Under the pieces are notes generated by a model. It made no database searches. It had not been told where the DNA came from and saw nothing but the letters and a program-made list of their open reading frames with translations. A stretch of 64,000 nt of DNA from Limnanthes douglasii subsp. nivea (Eukaryota; Streptophyta; Magnoliopsida; Brassicales; Limnanthaceae). Both the position numbers and the translations under genes were made by a program. The DNA is taken from contig JAUPFV010000005.1 in the NCBI GenBank assembly GCA_036936605.1, forward strand, positions 4,019,670 to 4,083,669. Reading direction: 5' to 3'. Below are positions 36,017 through 48,180 of the stretch, piece after piece (within the stretch, counting starts at the first letter, position 1; every line of letters begins with the position of its first letter).

Positions 36017-36620
36017 TATATTGGATAATTATTGAAATTTGCATACAAAATTAATTTTTAATAAACATATTAAATCTATCTAAATATAAATTCAAAAAAT
36101 TTCAAATATCTAATAGTTAGATATTATAAATAAAAAATATCTTAATTTTTGAAATTAGAAGTTTTATATTGGATAATTATTGAAATTGGCATACAAATTA
36201 ATTTTTAATAATCATATTAAATCTATCTGAATATAAATTTTTAAAAATATCAAATATCTAATAGTTAGATATTATAAATAATTTTTTGAAATATGTGAAA
36301 TAAACTATTGATAATATCTAATATAATTACAAAAAATATAAAGTATTTTGTTTACAATATACATATAGTAAATATTGAAATTCGAAGAAAAAAGTGCATG
36401 CAAATTAATTTTTAATTGACATATAAAATATTTCTACGTATAACTAAACAAATATGAAATATCTGATAATTAGATATATAAATACTTTTTCGAAATAAAC
36501 TATTTATATTTCTAAATGTAATTACAAAAAAGTATAAAAAACGAAAATGATTTACCTATCCTAATTATTGAAATTAGAACAAATTAGCACATATAAATTA
36601 ATTTTAAATAAACATATAAA
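36017..36620. repeat. Degenerate tandem repeat, period about 148 bp or more
   Basis: A block beginning TATATTGGATAATTATTGAA (36017) recurs at 36165, and weaker copies keep words such as AAATTAATTTTTAAT and CAAATATCTAATAGTTAGAT (about 36370 and 36565). About four units are visible with increasing decay. Confidence 0.65.
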
Positions 36621-37309
36621 AATATGGTAAACAATAATGTGACACACACAACTATCACACATGGGATAATTCATTGGATAACAGTGTACAATTATCATGT
36701 TTATCACGTTTAGATTGTCATCCCTGACAGTCTACCATGTGGACTCAATCACGCATGATAATCCGCCACGTCATGTCATGTAATGCAGACACGTTGTCAT
36801 ACATGATAATATGTCGCGTTATATCATGTAGTGCCATAAGCTGTTAAATGAATTGCGGGATGGGATGGGCTGTCACGTGCCACCTCCAGCCATTCGTATT
36901 GGTCAATACACGTTATTATTAGTCATAGTATGGTAAACCCTTATGTATTGGTTGTTAGAGATGTTTAACGAGAGGTGTCAAGATAAAAAAATTAACAGGA
37001 TCACGAAAAAATTGACACGGTAACAAAACCCAGTATAATATCGTAAGATTATCCACCTGGCAGTTACCATCATACAGACTATAATAACACCCTACGACTG
37101 TCGCGCAAACCGTAGTATAACGGTAGGTACGACTGTCCGTTTTATATTGTTTTTAATAAAAAGTATTGTTTGACAAACAAATTGTTAAATAATTTGTATA
37201 TTAAAATTTAAGAATAGTACACGGTTATTATAGTTTTATTATTATACTTTGAAATTAGTATAACATCATAATAGTTAGTATAGTTAGTAATAATAAAGAA
37301 CTCTATAGT
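36621..37309. other. Spacer with short TCATG/CATGA-rich words, no gene seen
   Basis: Between 36640 and 36840 words like CATGATAAT, TCATGT and GTCATG recur in both orientations. I do not recognise an element. Confidence 0.4.
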
Positions 37310-37605
37310 TTTTTGGCGCAATAGCCTGCAAGTGTTTGTAGATGGACTCGAATTTATGACCTTTGGTCACAAGAATGTCTTACTCCACCAACTAGGCTAC
37401 CCCTTTCGGGACTATCAGAGTACAATGAGTGCGTCCAGGATAAACCCTCAGTCTGACGCGATAGCCTGCAAACCAACGCCAGAAGATAAACCACACAAGG
37501 TGACATGCTCAGCCGAGAAGACGTATGTAGAGGGACTCGAACTTATGACCTTTGGTCACCAGCACGCCATACTCAACCAACCTGGCTACCCCCTTGGGGG
37601 CTATC
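37310..37605 (-). repeat. Dimeric tRNA-derived SINE
   Basis: Two units lie in tandem on the - strand. Each has a polymerase III A box (TAGCCTAGTTGG at 37399-37388; TAGCCAGGTTGG at 37588-37577) and a B box (ATTCGAGTCC at 37353-37344; GTTCGAGTCC at 37542-37533). The A-B spacing of about 34 bp is that of a tRNA gene. No proper tRNA cloverleaf is formed, and each unit continues into non-tRNA sequence ending with a shared TTGCAGGCTAT motif, so these are SINE heads. The period is 189 bp. Confidence 0.65.
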
Positions 37606-40147
37606 TAGTTATAGTTTGTTTATTTTAAGAAGTGATAAAAATATGATAAGTCATTGCATTATGAGATTGAAAGACTAAAGATAAAATTTAGGGTTAAACT
37701 ATTTTCACTAACCCCATCCAAAAATCATGTTTGGCCAAGGTTTGACTTATTTAATCCAAAATATACCCTAGTAAAGTTTATTTAAGAAACTTCCATTAAT
37801 GAAAATAAAATACTAAGTATATCCTATTCTCACTCAATTTTAAAATCAACCTAATTTACTAACCTAAAAAAACACTTTCAAGTTTCAAAATTAAACTTGT
37901 TTTTCTACAATTTGTGATGTTCTTACAAGATGTTTAGTAGTTCATCAACATTTAAACCTTTTTTCATCAACATTTAAACCTTTTTTATTCAACATTCAAA
38001 CTTATTTTTCAAACATTTTCCAACTTCTCTTATAGAAATAATAGCTTAAACATGACTCAACCAGAATGTGAGATTAGCATGGAGGTGCTACGTTCACCCG
38101 AGATGGAGGAGGACCTACCTTCGCCGGGAAATGAGCTTAAGTCAGCGAAAGAGGTAAAGGTTTCTTTTTTTTTGAAAAAAAACATTGTGGTGGGGGTGCA
38201 CCTATGCACCACACCTACGCACCATCAGTGCAGGCCTAGACCGGTGGTGCATGTGCATGGTCACTGGTTTTGTAGCAATGCACGGTGGTTTTCTTTCATA
38301 CTATTTTATGAAATCTATTGGATTTTATTTTTAAATTCTTTGGTATATTAACTTTGTTTTTAGCATTTACTTTTTAGTATTTTTTTGTTATATAATTTAA
38401 TTATTAATATAATTTTTTTTAATTTGTTTTTAATTTTTTTATCTAAAATTTATTACTTATTTCCATAAGATCGTTTTCAATTTTTTTAATATTCATGTAT
38501 TTATTTTCTGACAATTTATATATTTGAATTTTATTTTTTTAAGTTTATTTAATGTGACTTACTTTTTATATCAAATTTAAATGGTTTGGTCCTTTATTTG
38601 GGTAGCCAGACTCACTACATGTCTTTTTCTAGAACTGTTAGTATTACCAGCCATGGTATCTCACCCAAAAATTGCTAGAGATTCAAAATATTCACACAAG
38701 CTTTGAACCTGTCATTGAACCGGTTGTTCATCCATAAGTAACAAAATTAATCAATCTTAGTCTACATCCAAATACTCTGATGCCGTATCAAACTTATTAC
38801 ATTCAGAATCTAATATCATCAATGCAATCTATTGCTTTGAATTTGCACCAACTATATGTTGTATTGACGTGCTCAATTTTTTTAATCCACTGCTTTGCCC
38901 TTTAATAAGATTTGTTAACTTGTCCTTTAGTTGCAGTTTAATGAAACATAAGGATTATATAATAATCGGATATAATATCCAGATATTGTAATCTTCTTAT
39001 TCTTCATCTCATTTTAAAGATCTTGTCTTGTTTTTATTTGTTCAATTTTCGTAGATCTGTCTTCATTTATCTTTTCTACTGAGACGTCGTTGATCATTCC
39101 GAAGAAACTATGCCACCCATGTTGGCTAGACATGAACCTATTGTTATAGAATATACCAAATGTTTTAGGTGATTGTGTGTAGATGGTAAGCATGTACGCA
39201 ACATAGTGGTGTTTGTTTTTCTTTTCGTGGGGTCGCTATATACAAATGCCTAGAAGTAAACCTTATGGTTCATGTAAGTGACTTGGTTGACTTATGTGCT
39301 CTCAAGCAAGTTGGAAATTGTTTGTGGTTGCTATACATGTGTGAGTTGGCATATCTTTACAAAACAATGCTCTGTATGGCCTATTATATAGCCTTGGTAG
39401 GACATGTCAATCGACTTATTCGCGAGAGTGACCGATTCAGTCCATTGTGTGGCCTTTATAAGCTTGATTTGTTAATTGATCGTTTATTAATATCAGTTCA
39501 AAGTATTGGGCTGACTACGATCCCTTATGGTGAGCGCATAGCTTTTGTGAGCGCATAATTTTTAATAACGTTTGAATCCCCGTATTGATAAATAGTCTGA
39601 GTGTCGCGGCGGTGTGGGGAAAGTCGCGAGGCTCACCTTTGCGTTTTAAACATATTAAAATAATTATATATATATATATATATATATTTATTTGGAAACT
39701 ATAATTTCATTAGTAAAATTATATGTATATATTTTTATATACCCCATGTTATTTTATATATTTATAATGTATATAAATATATTACAATATTTAATTATAT
39801 ATTTAAAGTATATAGTGGTAAAATATATATTACCTAGTATATAAGATTTTTTTAATCAATATAAATATAGAAACAAAATAAATAAGAAAGCTTTTAACTA
39901 ATGTAAAGAAAAAACAAACAATTTTTTTTACCGTAAGTATTTGAAGAATCGTAAGTGGTTGAACTCTTACTGAACTAAAGAGAAAGTATAATTTATTTTG
40001 TAAAAAATAAATAGAATAAGACATTGTTTTTTCATCACCTTACCACATGAATGACACGGCCTCATGGCGAACACCTTGTCGATCAGGGTGTCTCACCCTA
40101 GAATAAAGCGTTAACTTATCATCTTTTCATGCCGCGACGCTTTAAAA
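37606..40147. other. AT-rich DNA, no supported gene
   Basis: Frames at 38052-38351 and 39265-39558 were considered but show no recognisable domain. A (TA)n microsatellite lies at about 39666-39688. GC-rich islands at 39600-39640 and 40050-40140, with GCG/CGC words and CTCACC, flank this microsatellite region and may be ends of an unknown insertion. Confidence 0.4.
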
Positions 40148-43000
40148 ACTATGGGTGAGAGATAAGAGAATCAAAGCAGATCTAATACAACTTTCTGATC
40201 TAGCTTTAATGAACGCCCCAATAAACATAAAAGAAGTTCAAAATATAACGTGAAGGTTAGATACAGTATATAGGTTATTGTCACAATCCTCTGGAAAATA
40301 TCGACATTTTTTCCAAGTGCTAAAATGAGCATGAAAACTCCAATACAATCTAATATACAATGAGGAATTTGATAACATTGAGAAATTGTTGACCTCTTTG
40401 AAAATCTTAACGAAGTCAAAACAATACTAATGTATGGGGCCATTATTTGTAGTCTCGCACTATGGAATTGGTGCAATGCTAATCATTAAGAAAATAATAG
40501 AGTTTAAACCTGTATATTATGTAAGTAAATCTCTACTACTAATGGAAACTAGACATTTACAGTTAGAAAAAATATATCTAGCATTGGTAGTAGTGGAAAA
40601 TAAAATATATCATACTTCAAAGCACACACTATAATGATGTAAACCTCTTTCTCATTAAGTAATATATTGTAGAATCTCGATGTTTTTGGAAGATTGACTA
40701 AATGATCAATAGAATAGGGGATTGTGATATCAATTTCGTACCTAAAACGAAAACAAAGGCTCACGGTTTAACTGATTTTATAAAAAAGTTATAATCTGAG
40801 TAACCAATCATCATAAATGATGAATTAGAAAATATCTGGAGAGTCAAGTCCGATAGAGGACGTAACAATCAATGTTCGGGAGCACTGATAAAAGTTATCT
40901 TCCCAACTGGTGATATTTTAAACCAATCCATATGGTTCAGATTCCCAAAATCAAATAACGAAGTAGAATATGAAGTTACCATTGTAGGACTTTGGTTAGC
41001 ATACTGTAGAATCTCGATGTTTTTGGAAGATTGACTAAATGATCAATAGAATAGGGGATTGTGATATCAATTTCGTACCTAAAACTAAAACAAAGGCTCA
41101 CGGTTTAACCGATTTTATAAAAAAGTTATAATCTGAGTAACCAATCATCATAAATGATGAATTAGAAAATATCTGGAGAGTCAAGTCCGATAGAGGACGT
41201 AACAATCAATGTTCGGGAGCACTGATAAAAGTTATCTTCCCAACTGGTGATATTTTAAACCAATCCATATGGTTCAGATTCCCAAAATCAAATAACGAAG
41301 TAGAATATGAAGTTACCATTGTAGGACTTTGGTTAGCATACTGTAGAATCTCGATGTTTTTGGAAGATTGACTAAATGATCAATAGAATAGGGGATTGTG
41401 ATATCAATTTCGTACCTAAAACTAAAACAAAGGCTCACGGTTTAACCGATTTTATAAAAAAGTTATAATCTGAGTAACCAATCATCATAAATGATGAATT
41501 AGAAAATATCTGGAGAGTCAAGTCCGATAGAGGACGTAACAATCAATGTTCGGGAGCACTGATAAAAGTTATCTTCCCAACTGGTGATATTTTAAACCAA
41601 TCCATATGGTTCAGATTCCCAAAATCAAATAACGAAGTAGAATATGAAGTTACCATTGTAGGACTTTGGTTAGCATACATGTGTGGATCAAAATTGATTT
41701 TTACTTCTAACTTGTTCTTAGTTAGCAGTTAGCCAAATAATAGGGCAGGCCGGTATAAAAAAATAGGAATCTATAATCCAATATCTAAAGTAGATATACA
41801 AATTCACTAGCTATTCGGGCATATCTAATTCAAATAAGTCCCGAGAGCATAAAATATAATACTCGATGCACTTGCATCTTTGGCATGCACGTCTTCATCC
41901 CCGCGATTAATATTACAAGAAAACCTCTCAATCATACTCAATTATTTTCTTAACTTTCACATGTTAATGGGTAATGATAATCAAAGGAGAATAAGAAGAC
42001 TAATATTGGTGAACACGAATAATAAAGGCAAGAAAATACAACATCCATAAAGTATGTGTGGACAGTAGACACACTCTACAAAAGATATTATCATAACCAT
42101 TACTAAGGTGATTAGGCACTGACGAAGCAAAATTTGTAATGGACGAATTACATGAAGGAGGACACGGTGCTCACTGCGGATCTACACTATTATACACAAT
42201 TATATTTCTCAAAGGTTATTATTAGCAAATAATAATGAACATTGCAAAGATAAAAGTAAAGCCATAGGATACATACCAATGAGATACAAATTTAATCAAG
42301 GTCGACCAGTATTACTGTACATAGTAGGACCATTCCTGATAGCTCCGGGAGGAAGAATATAGTTAATATTTGTCGTAGATTATTTCTCCAAATCGGAAGA
42401 ATTAAAAGAAGTGCAAAACATCGTGAAAACAAAGGTAATTAATTTTTTTAAAGTGAGTATATGTTGCAAGTATGGCCCTTCGAGATTTATCACTACCGAT
42501 AATGGAATACAGTTCCAAAATGATAATGTCATACAATACTGCAAAGAAGAGGAAATTAAACAAATGTTTTCTTCTCCTTTGTATCCTCAAACCAATGAGC
42601 AAGTTGAAGTAACTAATCAAACAATAATCAAGGGAATCAATAAATGTTTGCAGAAACAGTAGGAAATGTAAAGGATACCCCTAGACAAATTATTATGGTC
42701 ATACCAATCAACACCTAGATATGCCAAAGAAGAAACACCATCTATCATGGTATATGGAATGGACGCAGTAGTGTTAGCAAAAATATATGTTCCATCTTAT
42801 AGGATTACAACATATGATGAATTAAATAATGATCAAAACCAATGAGAAACAAAAATAAAGAAAATAACCTACACGTTGCTCGATGAAAATAGAAACCAAG
42901 TTTGACATCTCTAGAATATGGAGCATTTGAAACTCTACCATAGTATTTGAGAAAAATCTTGTAACTTACTACTGATGTAAATAGTATTTATTAAACTATC
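40148..43000 (+). pseudogene. Decayed Tat element: RNase H, second RNase H, integrase
   Basis: A degenerate reading keeps an RNase H segment (40434-40630: KPVYYVSKSLL, RHLQLEKIYLALVV), an archaeal-type RNase H segment (SNNEVEYEVTIVGLWLA, repeated), an integrase zinc-site remnant (ELHEGGHGAHCG near 42140) and integrase core (42380-42660: VDYFSK, FITTDNG, QTNEQVEVTNQT). The continuation MVYGMDAVVL at about 42750 matches the remnant at 9052. Stops and frameshifts are numerous. The most unusual part is a 337-bp triplication at 40668-41678. A second copy of its left part lies at 43798-44437. Confidence 0.8.
40668..41678 (+). repeat. Three tandem copies of a 337-bp retroelement segment
   Basis: Units at 40668-41004, 41005-41341 and 41342-41678 each begin TGTAGAATCTCGATG and end GGTTAGCATAC. 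They span the RNase H/second RNase H junction. Units 2 and 3 look identical; unit 1 differs from them at a few positions (for example CTAAAACG versus CTAAAACT). The related copy at 44272 has a single, partial unit. Confidence 0.95.
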
Positions 43001-43238
43001 ATGATGTACTATTTCTTGTCTTGGTGGCGGGATAATTTTTTGATGAGACATTCAACATTAATATAACTATTTTAGTGTTAAAACTAGTTCACTTGTATGT
43101 ATAATGCAAGAAGCTCATGATGCTAAATAAAATAAATTCTAAAGCAAAGATAACCTTCAAAGAGTACCAAAATACATAATACATATCGAAAAAACAAAAG
43201 TGGTAATGTAAAATGCTTTGCCAAGCTATGAATGTCAA

Positions 43239-43800
43239 TGATGTAGCCCAGAAAGTCCAAACACAAACCTTTTTTTATTTTGTTTTATTTTATTCAAGTA
43301 TCTTATATTGTTCAAATCAAATCAAATTATATTAAGATCTGATTTTATGTTGTTTTAGAATATTTATTTTATTTCCTTGTATTCTAATTTAAGGTTTTGA
43401 GAAGCTCTTATATAAATCCTCATATGCCTGAAGTTATTTTAAGTTTTTGGAATAATATATTTTTTATATCTGAAAATTTCAGTTTTTTGTTATCCTTAGA
43501 TTAGGGTTTCATCATGTTACCCTTGAATTAATTTTTCACCTATCGTTGTCTGTTTCTTCTATTTCCGCTTCGTCATCAGTTTGGTATGAGAGCCTCAGTT
43601 ACTGCTATGGGGCAAGCATGTTTCTGAATCCTGATTTCATCTGATTCAAGGTCTAAAGAAAAGAACAACATCTACGGTCATTAAGATCTCGAAGATCGTT
43701 TGGTATGCGGGGACACACCATGCGTATCGATAGAAGATCGTATTGACCAGTTACAGAAGAAGTTTAGATTGGCTACCAATCGTCGGATCAAGTTCAAAAC
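43239..43800 (+). repeat. Ty3-type LTR (340 bp), primer-binding site and gag start
   Basis: An LTR runs from TGATGTAGCCC (43239) to CGTCATCA (43578). It is followed by TGGTATGAGAGC (43581-43592), the initiator-Met primer site with one change, and then by leader/gag sequence to about 43800 resembling that at 58803-59060. It joins directly to a fragment of the decayed Tat element at about 43800. The rest of the element is missing. Confidence 0.75.
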
Positions 43801-44437
43801 TATAGGTGAGAGATAAGAGAATCAAAGTGGATCTAATACAACTATCTGATTTAGCATTAATGAACGCCCCAATAAACATAAAAAAGTTCAAATTATAACG
43901 TAAAGGTTAGATACAGTATGTAGGTTATTGTCACAATATTCTTGAAAATATCGACCTTTTTTCCAAGTGCTAAAATGAGCATGAAAAATCCAATACAATC
44001 CAATATACAATGAGGAATTTGATAGCAATACTAATGTATGAGGCCATTATTTGTAGTCTTGCACCATGCACTCGGTGCAATGCTAATTGTGGAGAAAATA
44101 ATAAAGTTTAAACCTGTATACTATGTAAGTAAATCTCTACTACTAATAGAAACTAGATATTTACAATTAGAAAAAATATCTCTATCATTGGTAGTAGTTG
44201 CAAAGAAAATATATCATACTTCAAAGCACACACTATAATGATTTAAACCTCTTTCTCATTAAGTAATATATTGTAGAATCTCGATGCTTCGGGAAGATTG
44301 ACTAAATTATCAATAGAATAGGGGATTTTGATATCAATTTTGTACCTAAAACGACAACAAAGGCGCATGGTTTAACCGATTTTATAACAAAGTTATAATC
44401 CGAGTAACCAATAATCATAAATGATGAATTAGACAGT
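43801..44437 (+). pseudogene. Second copy of the decayed Tat RNase H segment
   Basis: The sequence repeats 40150-40825 with about 5-10 percent difference by eye, including VYYVSKSLLLIETRYLQLEK. It ends at 44437 within the region that is triplicated in the other copy. This duplicate suggests two insertions of one family, or a local duplication broken by the LTR at 43239. Confidence 0.75.
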
Positions 44438-44920
44438 TGATATCCTTGCTCTTTCCCTTGATCTTAGCAGTCAGAGCTTGAATATCGTCATTCATTCCTG
44501 CCATTGTGGCGTGCATGGCTTGTTCCCTTGCGTCTCGTTCAAACACTATTTTGAACTGTTTCTCCTGGACATTATGGATTATCTTCTCTAGTTGGAAGAC
44601 CGTCGAGTCATCTGCTGGGATGGCTTCCATAGTTCTGCGAGCCCTCGCTGCATCCGCCGGCGGATGGGGATGCACCTCTGCCCGGAAAATAACCATGGGC
44701 TAAATCGGTGGTTCCTCCGTCACCACCGCCGCTTGGGGTATCACGGGATTACCCTCTTGAGGAGCTACATGACCGGAATGTTGGACGCCTCGTCCTCCTG
44801 GTTGGCTTATAGCTCTACGCTGGTGTGTCATTGTTTTTCTAGTTTCTTGGTTGTCTCTCTCGATTGACCTTGTGACTACCCTGGTGATTAGTTAAGAATT
44901 CCCACAGACGGCACCAAATT
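44438..44920 (-). pseudogene. Tat gag N-terminus with leader and primer-binding site
   Basis: Reading the - strand from 44920: an LTR end (GGAACA), then TTTGGTGCCGTCTGTGGGAA, the signature found just inside the 5' LTR of many plant Ty3 elements. Leader sequence and a gag N-terminal frame follow (DAREQAMHATMAGMNDDI). The stop at 44702 after the ATG-containing leader and the abrupt end at 44438 show it is a fragment. It lies on the 3' side of the integrase at 45.2 kb, so it is the 5' end of a different copy or was moved. Confidence 0.7.
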
Positions 44921-45044
44921 TGTTCCGGGAATAACTAGTTCTACCACAGTAAAGTCTTTATGATTTTAGCCAAGAAAGAGATAAGATAAAAAAGGATTCA
45001 TTTATATATAGGTTCTCCTTATTTATAACGTTATGAGTTAGTGG
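44921..45044 (-). repeat. Partial 5' LTR of a Tat element
   Basis: The LTR end (plus strand TGTTCCGGGAATAAC) and adjoining sequence match the LTR at 19804 onward. Only about 124 bp remain before rearranged integrase-derived sequence starts near 45045. Confidence 0.65.
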
Positions 45045-45165
45045 CCAAACTAAATCAATGCCCCATCTAAATCAATGCCCCATCTGTCAAATGGGACCGC
45101 CTCTGAAATACTCTCCAATAACACCCCATCTAAATCAATGCCCCATCCGGGAGTTACTAGTTATA
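45045..45165 (-). other. Rearranged junction with repeated integrase fragments
   Basis: The word CTAAATCAATGCCCCATC, which on the - strand encodes part of the integrase (RWGIDL), occurs at 45050, 45066, 45125 and again in the proper integrase position at 45206. A 58-bp piece between two of them duplicates the integrase sequence ending in the CAATAACACC/CAATAATACC block. Confidence 0.7.
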
Positions 45166-47520
45166 GTCTGTCTGCCTCCAGACGCCATTGTTAGGGGCCC
45201 AACTAAATCAATGCCCCATCTGTCAAATGGGACCGCCTCTGAAATACTCTCCAATAATACCCCAGGCTTGTGGATTACGTTTGCATAGCGCTGACACGTG
45301 TCACATCGTTTTACCAAGTCTTTCACATCCGAAGAAATAGTCGTCCAATGATAACCAGCCAGAAACACCTGTTGAATTAACACCTTATACCCACAATGGG
45401 CTGAACCTTCCCCATCGTGCAATTCGGACAGGACAAATTGTGACTCATCCTTGTTCAGGCACCTTAGTAATGGTTGGCTCAAAGATTTCTTATACAGAAG
45501 GCCTCCCAACATGATATACCCGTGAGACTTGAACCTGATCTTCCTAGCCTCGTACTTTCTAGCAGGTAAAGTATCGTTTTCCAAGAAGTCAATAATTTTT
45601 TACCTCCAATCATTTTTGATCACATTGCTTACCTCTTTAATGTTCATTGAATGCTCTGCATCGATCATGACCGAAGGATGCTCTTGAATTAAGACCCATG
45701 GGTATTCCTCCTTCCGCGAGGCTGTGGCCAAAGAATCTGGGACGACATTTGCCTCTCTTCGAACATGTTCATATTTGACCCCATCGAACTCAGAAACCAA
45801 ATCTTTTAATGCTTTTAGATATTGTATCAGCTTATCTTTTCTGGCCTCAGATTCCCCCAAAGCTTGGTTTATCACCAACTGTGAGTCACTGATCAGTTTA
45901 ATCTTTTTGGCCCCATATATCCGAGCTAAACACAAACCCGCAAATGCTGCCTCATAATCCGATTCATTGTTAGTTTCCTTGAAACCAAATCGAATAGCTT
46001 GAAACATAGCTGTCCCTTCTGGAGAAATTAATTGGACACCCGCACCACTTCCAGAGTTATTCGACCCTCCATCCGTTCGTACCAACCATTCTGTGTCATC
46101 AAAATGGTCAATGATCTCCATGTCCTCTCTGTCTGAGTGGAATTCAACAAAAAATTCAGCCAGAACCTGGGCTTTTATAGTTGTTCGAGGCTCAAATGCT
46201 ATGTCAAAATCTCCCAATTCTACTGATTATTTAGTCATCCTCCGAGAGATGTCGGGCCTTTGTAACAAACCTTTTAGGGGGAATGTCGTTCGAAAAACTA
46301 TAGGATGTTCCTGAAAGTAAGGTCTCATCTTTCGGGCAGCTGTGACCAAAGCCAAAGCTACCTTCTCCAACTTGAGATATCGTTTCTCTGCATAAACTCT
46401 TACTGACATAGTAGATAGGTTTCAAAAGAGCGTCCTCTTCTCGGAGTAAAATAGCACTGACCGCACAATCTGAAACTGCTACATAGATAATTAATCTTTT
46501 CCCCACGATTGGTTTAGACAGTATATCAGGAGATGTCAAATATTCCTGAATTTGGCGAAAGGTTGCTGAACACTCATCAGTCCAATTAAATTGTTTCGCG
46601 TTTTGTAATACCTTAAAGAAAGGTGCACATTTGTCCGAGTACCGAGAAATGAATCTATTCAGCGCTGCCAATCTCCCTGCCAAGATCTGGACTTCCTTAA
46701 TATTTCGAGGTGGAGTCATGGTGATAAAAGCTTTTATCTGGTCTGAGTCAGCCTCGATGCCTTTTTCACTTATCATATATCCAAGGAACTTGCCCGATCG
46801 TACCCCAAAAACACACTTTTTTGGGTTCAGTTTCAAATTAACCTTACTCAAATTATTAAAAGTCTTCTCCAGGTTAGCAAAATGATCTTCGTCCCGCAAA
46901 CTCTTGACAAGCATATCATCGATATACGCTTCGACATTCCGACCAATTTGTCCCTCAAAGGTTTTGTTGACCAAGCGTTGATAAGTTGCCCCTGTATTTT
47001 TTAGGCCAAATGGAATAACCTTGTAACAATATAACTCTCTCCCGGTAATAAAGGACGTGCTCTCTTCATCTTGTGCATCCAACCGGATTTGATTATACCC
47101 TGAATACGCGTCCATGAAAGACAACAATCGATTGCCCGAAGTCGAATCCACTAACTGATCAATGCAGGCCACCAGAATTGGATCCTTATGACAAGCTCTG
47201 TTTAAGTCCGTGAAGTCCATGCACATTCTCCATTTGCCATTCTTTTTCCTGACTAAGACTGGATTCGAGGCCCATCCGGGATAATGCGACTCACGAATGT
47301 GGCCTATGCTTACTAGCCTTTCTACTTCCAACACAATAGCTGCACCATTCTCATGAGAAACTGGTCTCCTTTTTCTAGACAATGGGTCGAAGATCAAGTC
47401 GTACCGCAAGTTTATGACATATTATCTCTGATGGTACTCCAGTAGCATCCTGTGCACGCCAACCAAACATATCGAGTTTGTTAGACAAAAACACAATTAA
47501 TCTTTCTATGAACTCAAAAG
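45166..47520 (-). pseudogene. Tat pol: RT, RNase H, second RNase H, partial integrase
   Basis: RT retains KKNGKWRMCMDFTDLNRACH, the MPFGLKN-like block (IPFGLKNTGATYQRL) and catalytic YIDD. A frameshift near 46405 cuts the first RNase H. A stop at about 46227 replaces the Trp of the conserved KWSVELG block. The second RNase H is open (RTDGGSNNSGSGAG, ETNNESDYEAAFAGL, SDSQLVINQA). A further stop at 45600 separates it from the integrase zinc site (ELHDGEGSAHCG, then CDTCQR). It is closely related to the first element (1-3497) but clearly dead. Confidence 0.9.
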
Positions 47521-48180
47521 AAAGTTTTACTCCGATCTTCAAAAATTTGCCCTCTCCAAATTTATGTTCCTCGGAATCCTCTTATGGGACCAGAAATCCG
47601 GGGTCTCCCTTGGATCATCACATGGAATGATTTCCGAGGAAGGCCCCTTTAATTGATATGCCTTGTCCGATATTTCTCCTCGAACTCCCTTCGAAGATAA
47701 AGCGATCAGGTAACATTCGCAGGCCATCTTCTCGCTGCTCCTGATTGTCCCGATGTTGTTGCCTACCACATATTTCAGACACTGATGCACCGTCGAAATC
47801 ACACCATGCATTCGAGATTGCCAAGAGCGACCCAAAATTGCATTATACGAAGTTGGTGCATCGACAACAATGAACAATACTTCCACTTCCTTCTTGAATG
47901 GCCCACGACCTAACTCGACTACACACTGAAATTCTCTAAGAACCACTCATGTGGCGCCGGTAAATCCTACTATGGTTCTGTCTGATCGTCGTATCACCGG
48001 TGGGTCAGAAATGAATCTATTAAGTGCTCATAAACAAGATATTCGCTGAACTTCCTGTATCAACAAGTATCTTCTGAACTTGATCACAAGAAATACCTGC
48101 GGCAATCACCACCGCATCTTCGTGCGGGCCCGTGATATTTCGCATGTTGTCATCATCAAAACAAATGATGAGGGAGGGTA
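47521..48180 (-). pseudogene. Tat aspartic protease region
   Basis: The minus strand reads ILVDTGSSANILFMST then a stop; DTGSSA (codons at 48064-48047) is the aspartic protease active site. A second frame continues with the flap-side region and ends with YNAILGRSWQSRMHGV, the block that also opens this window at position 3. The stop after MST and the frame change disable it. Confidence 0.8.

Noticed and set aside
37344..37588. Two tRNA genes on the - strand
   Set aside because: A and B boxes are present, but no complete cloverleaf or acceptor stem can be formed, and the two units share non-tRNA tails; a SINE fits better.
38052..38351. 99-codon plus-strand frame as a gene
   Set aside because: The start looks protein-like, but it runs into T-rich low-complexity sequence and has no recognisable homology.
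39265..39558. 97-codon plus-strand frame as a gene
   Set aside because: No domain, no conserved copy, unremarkable composition; probably chance.
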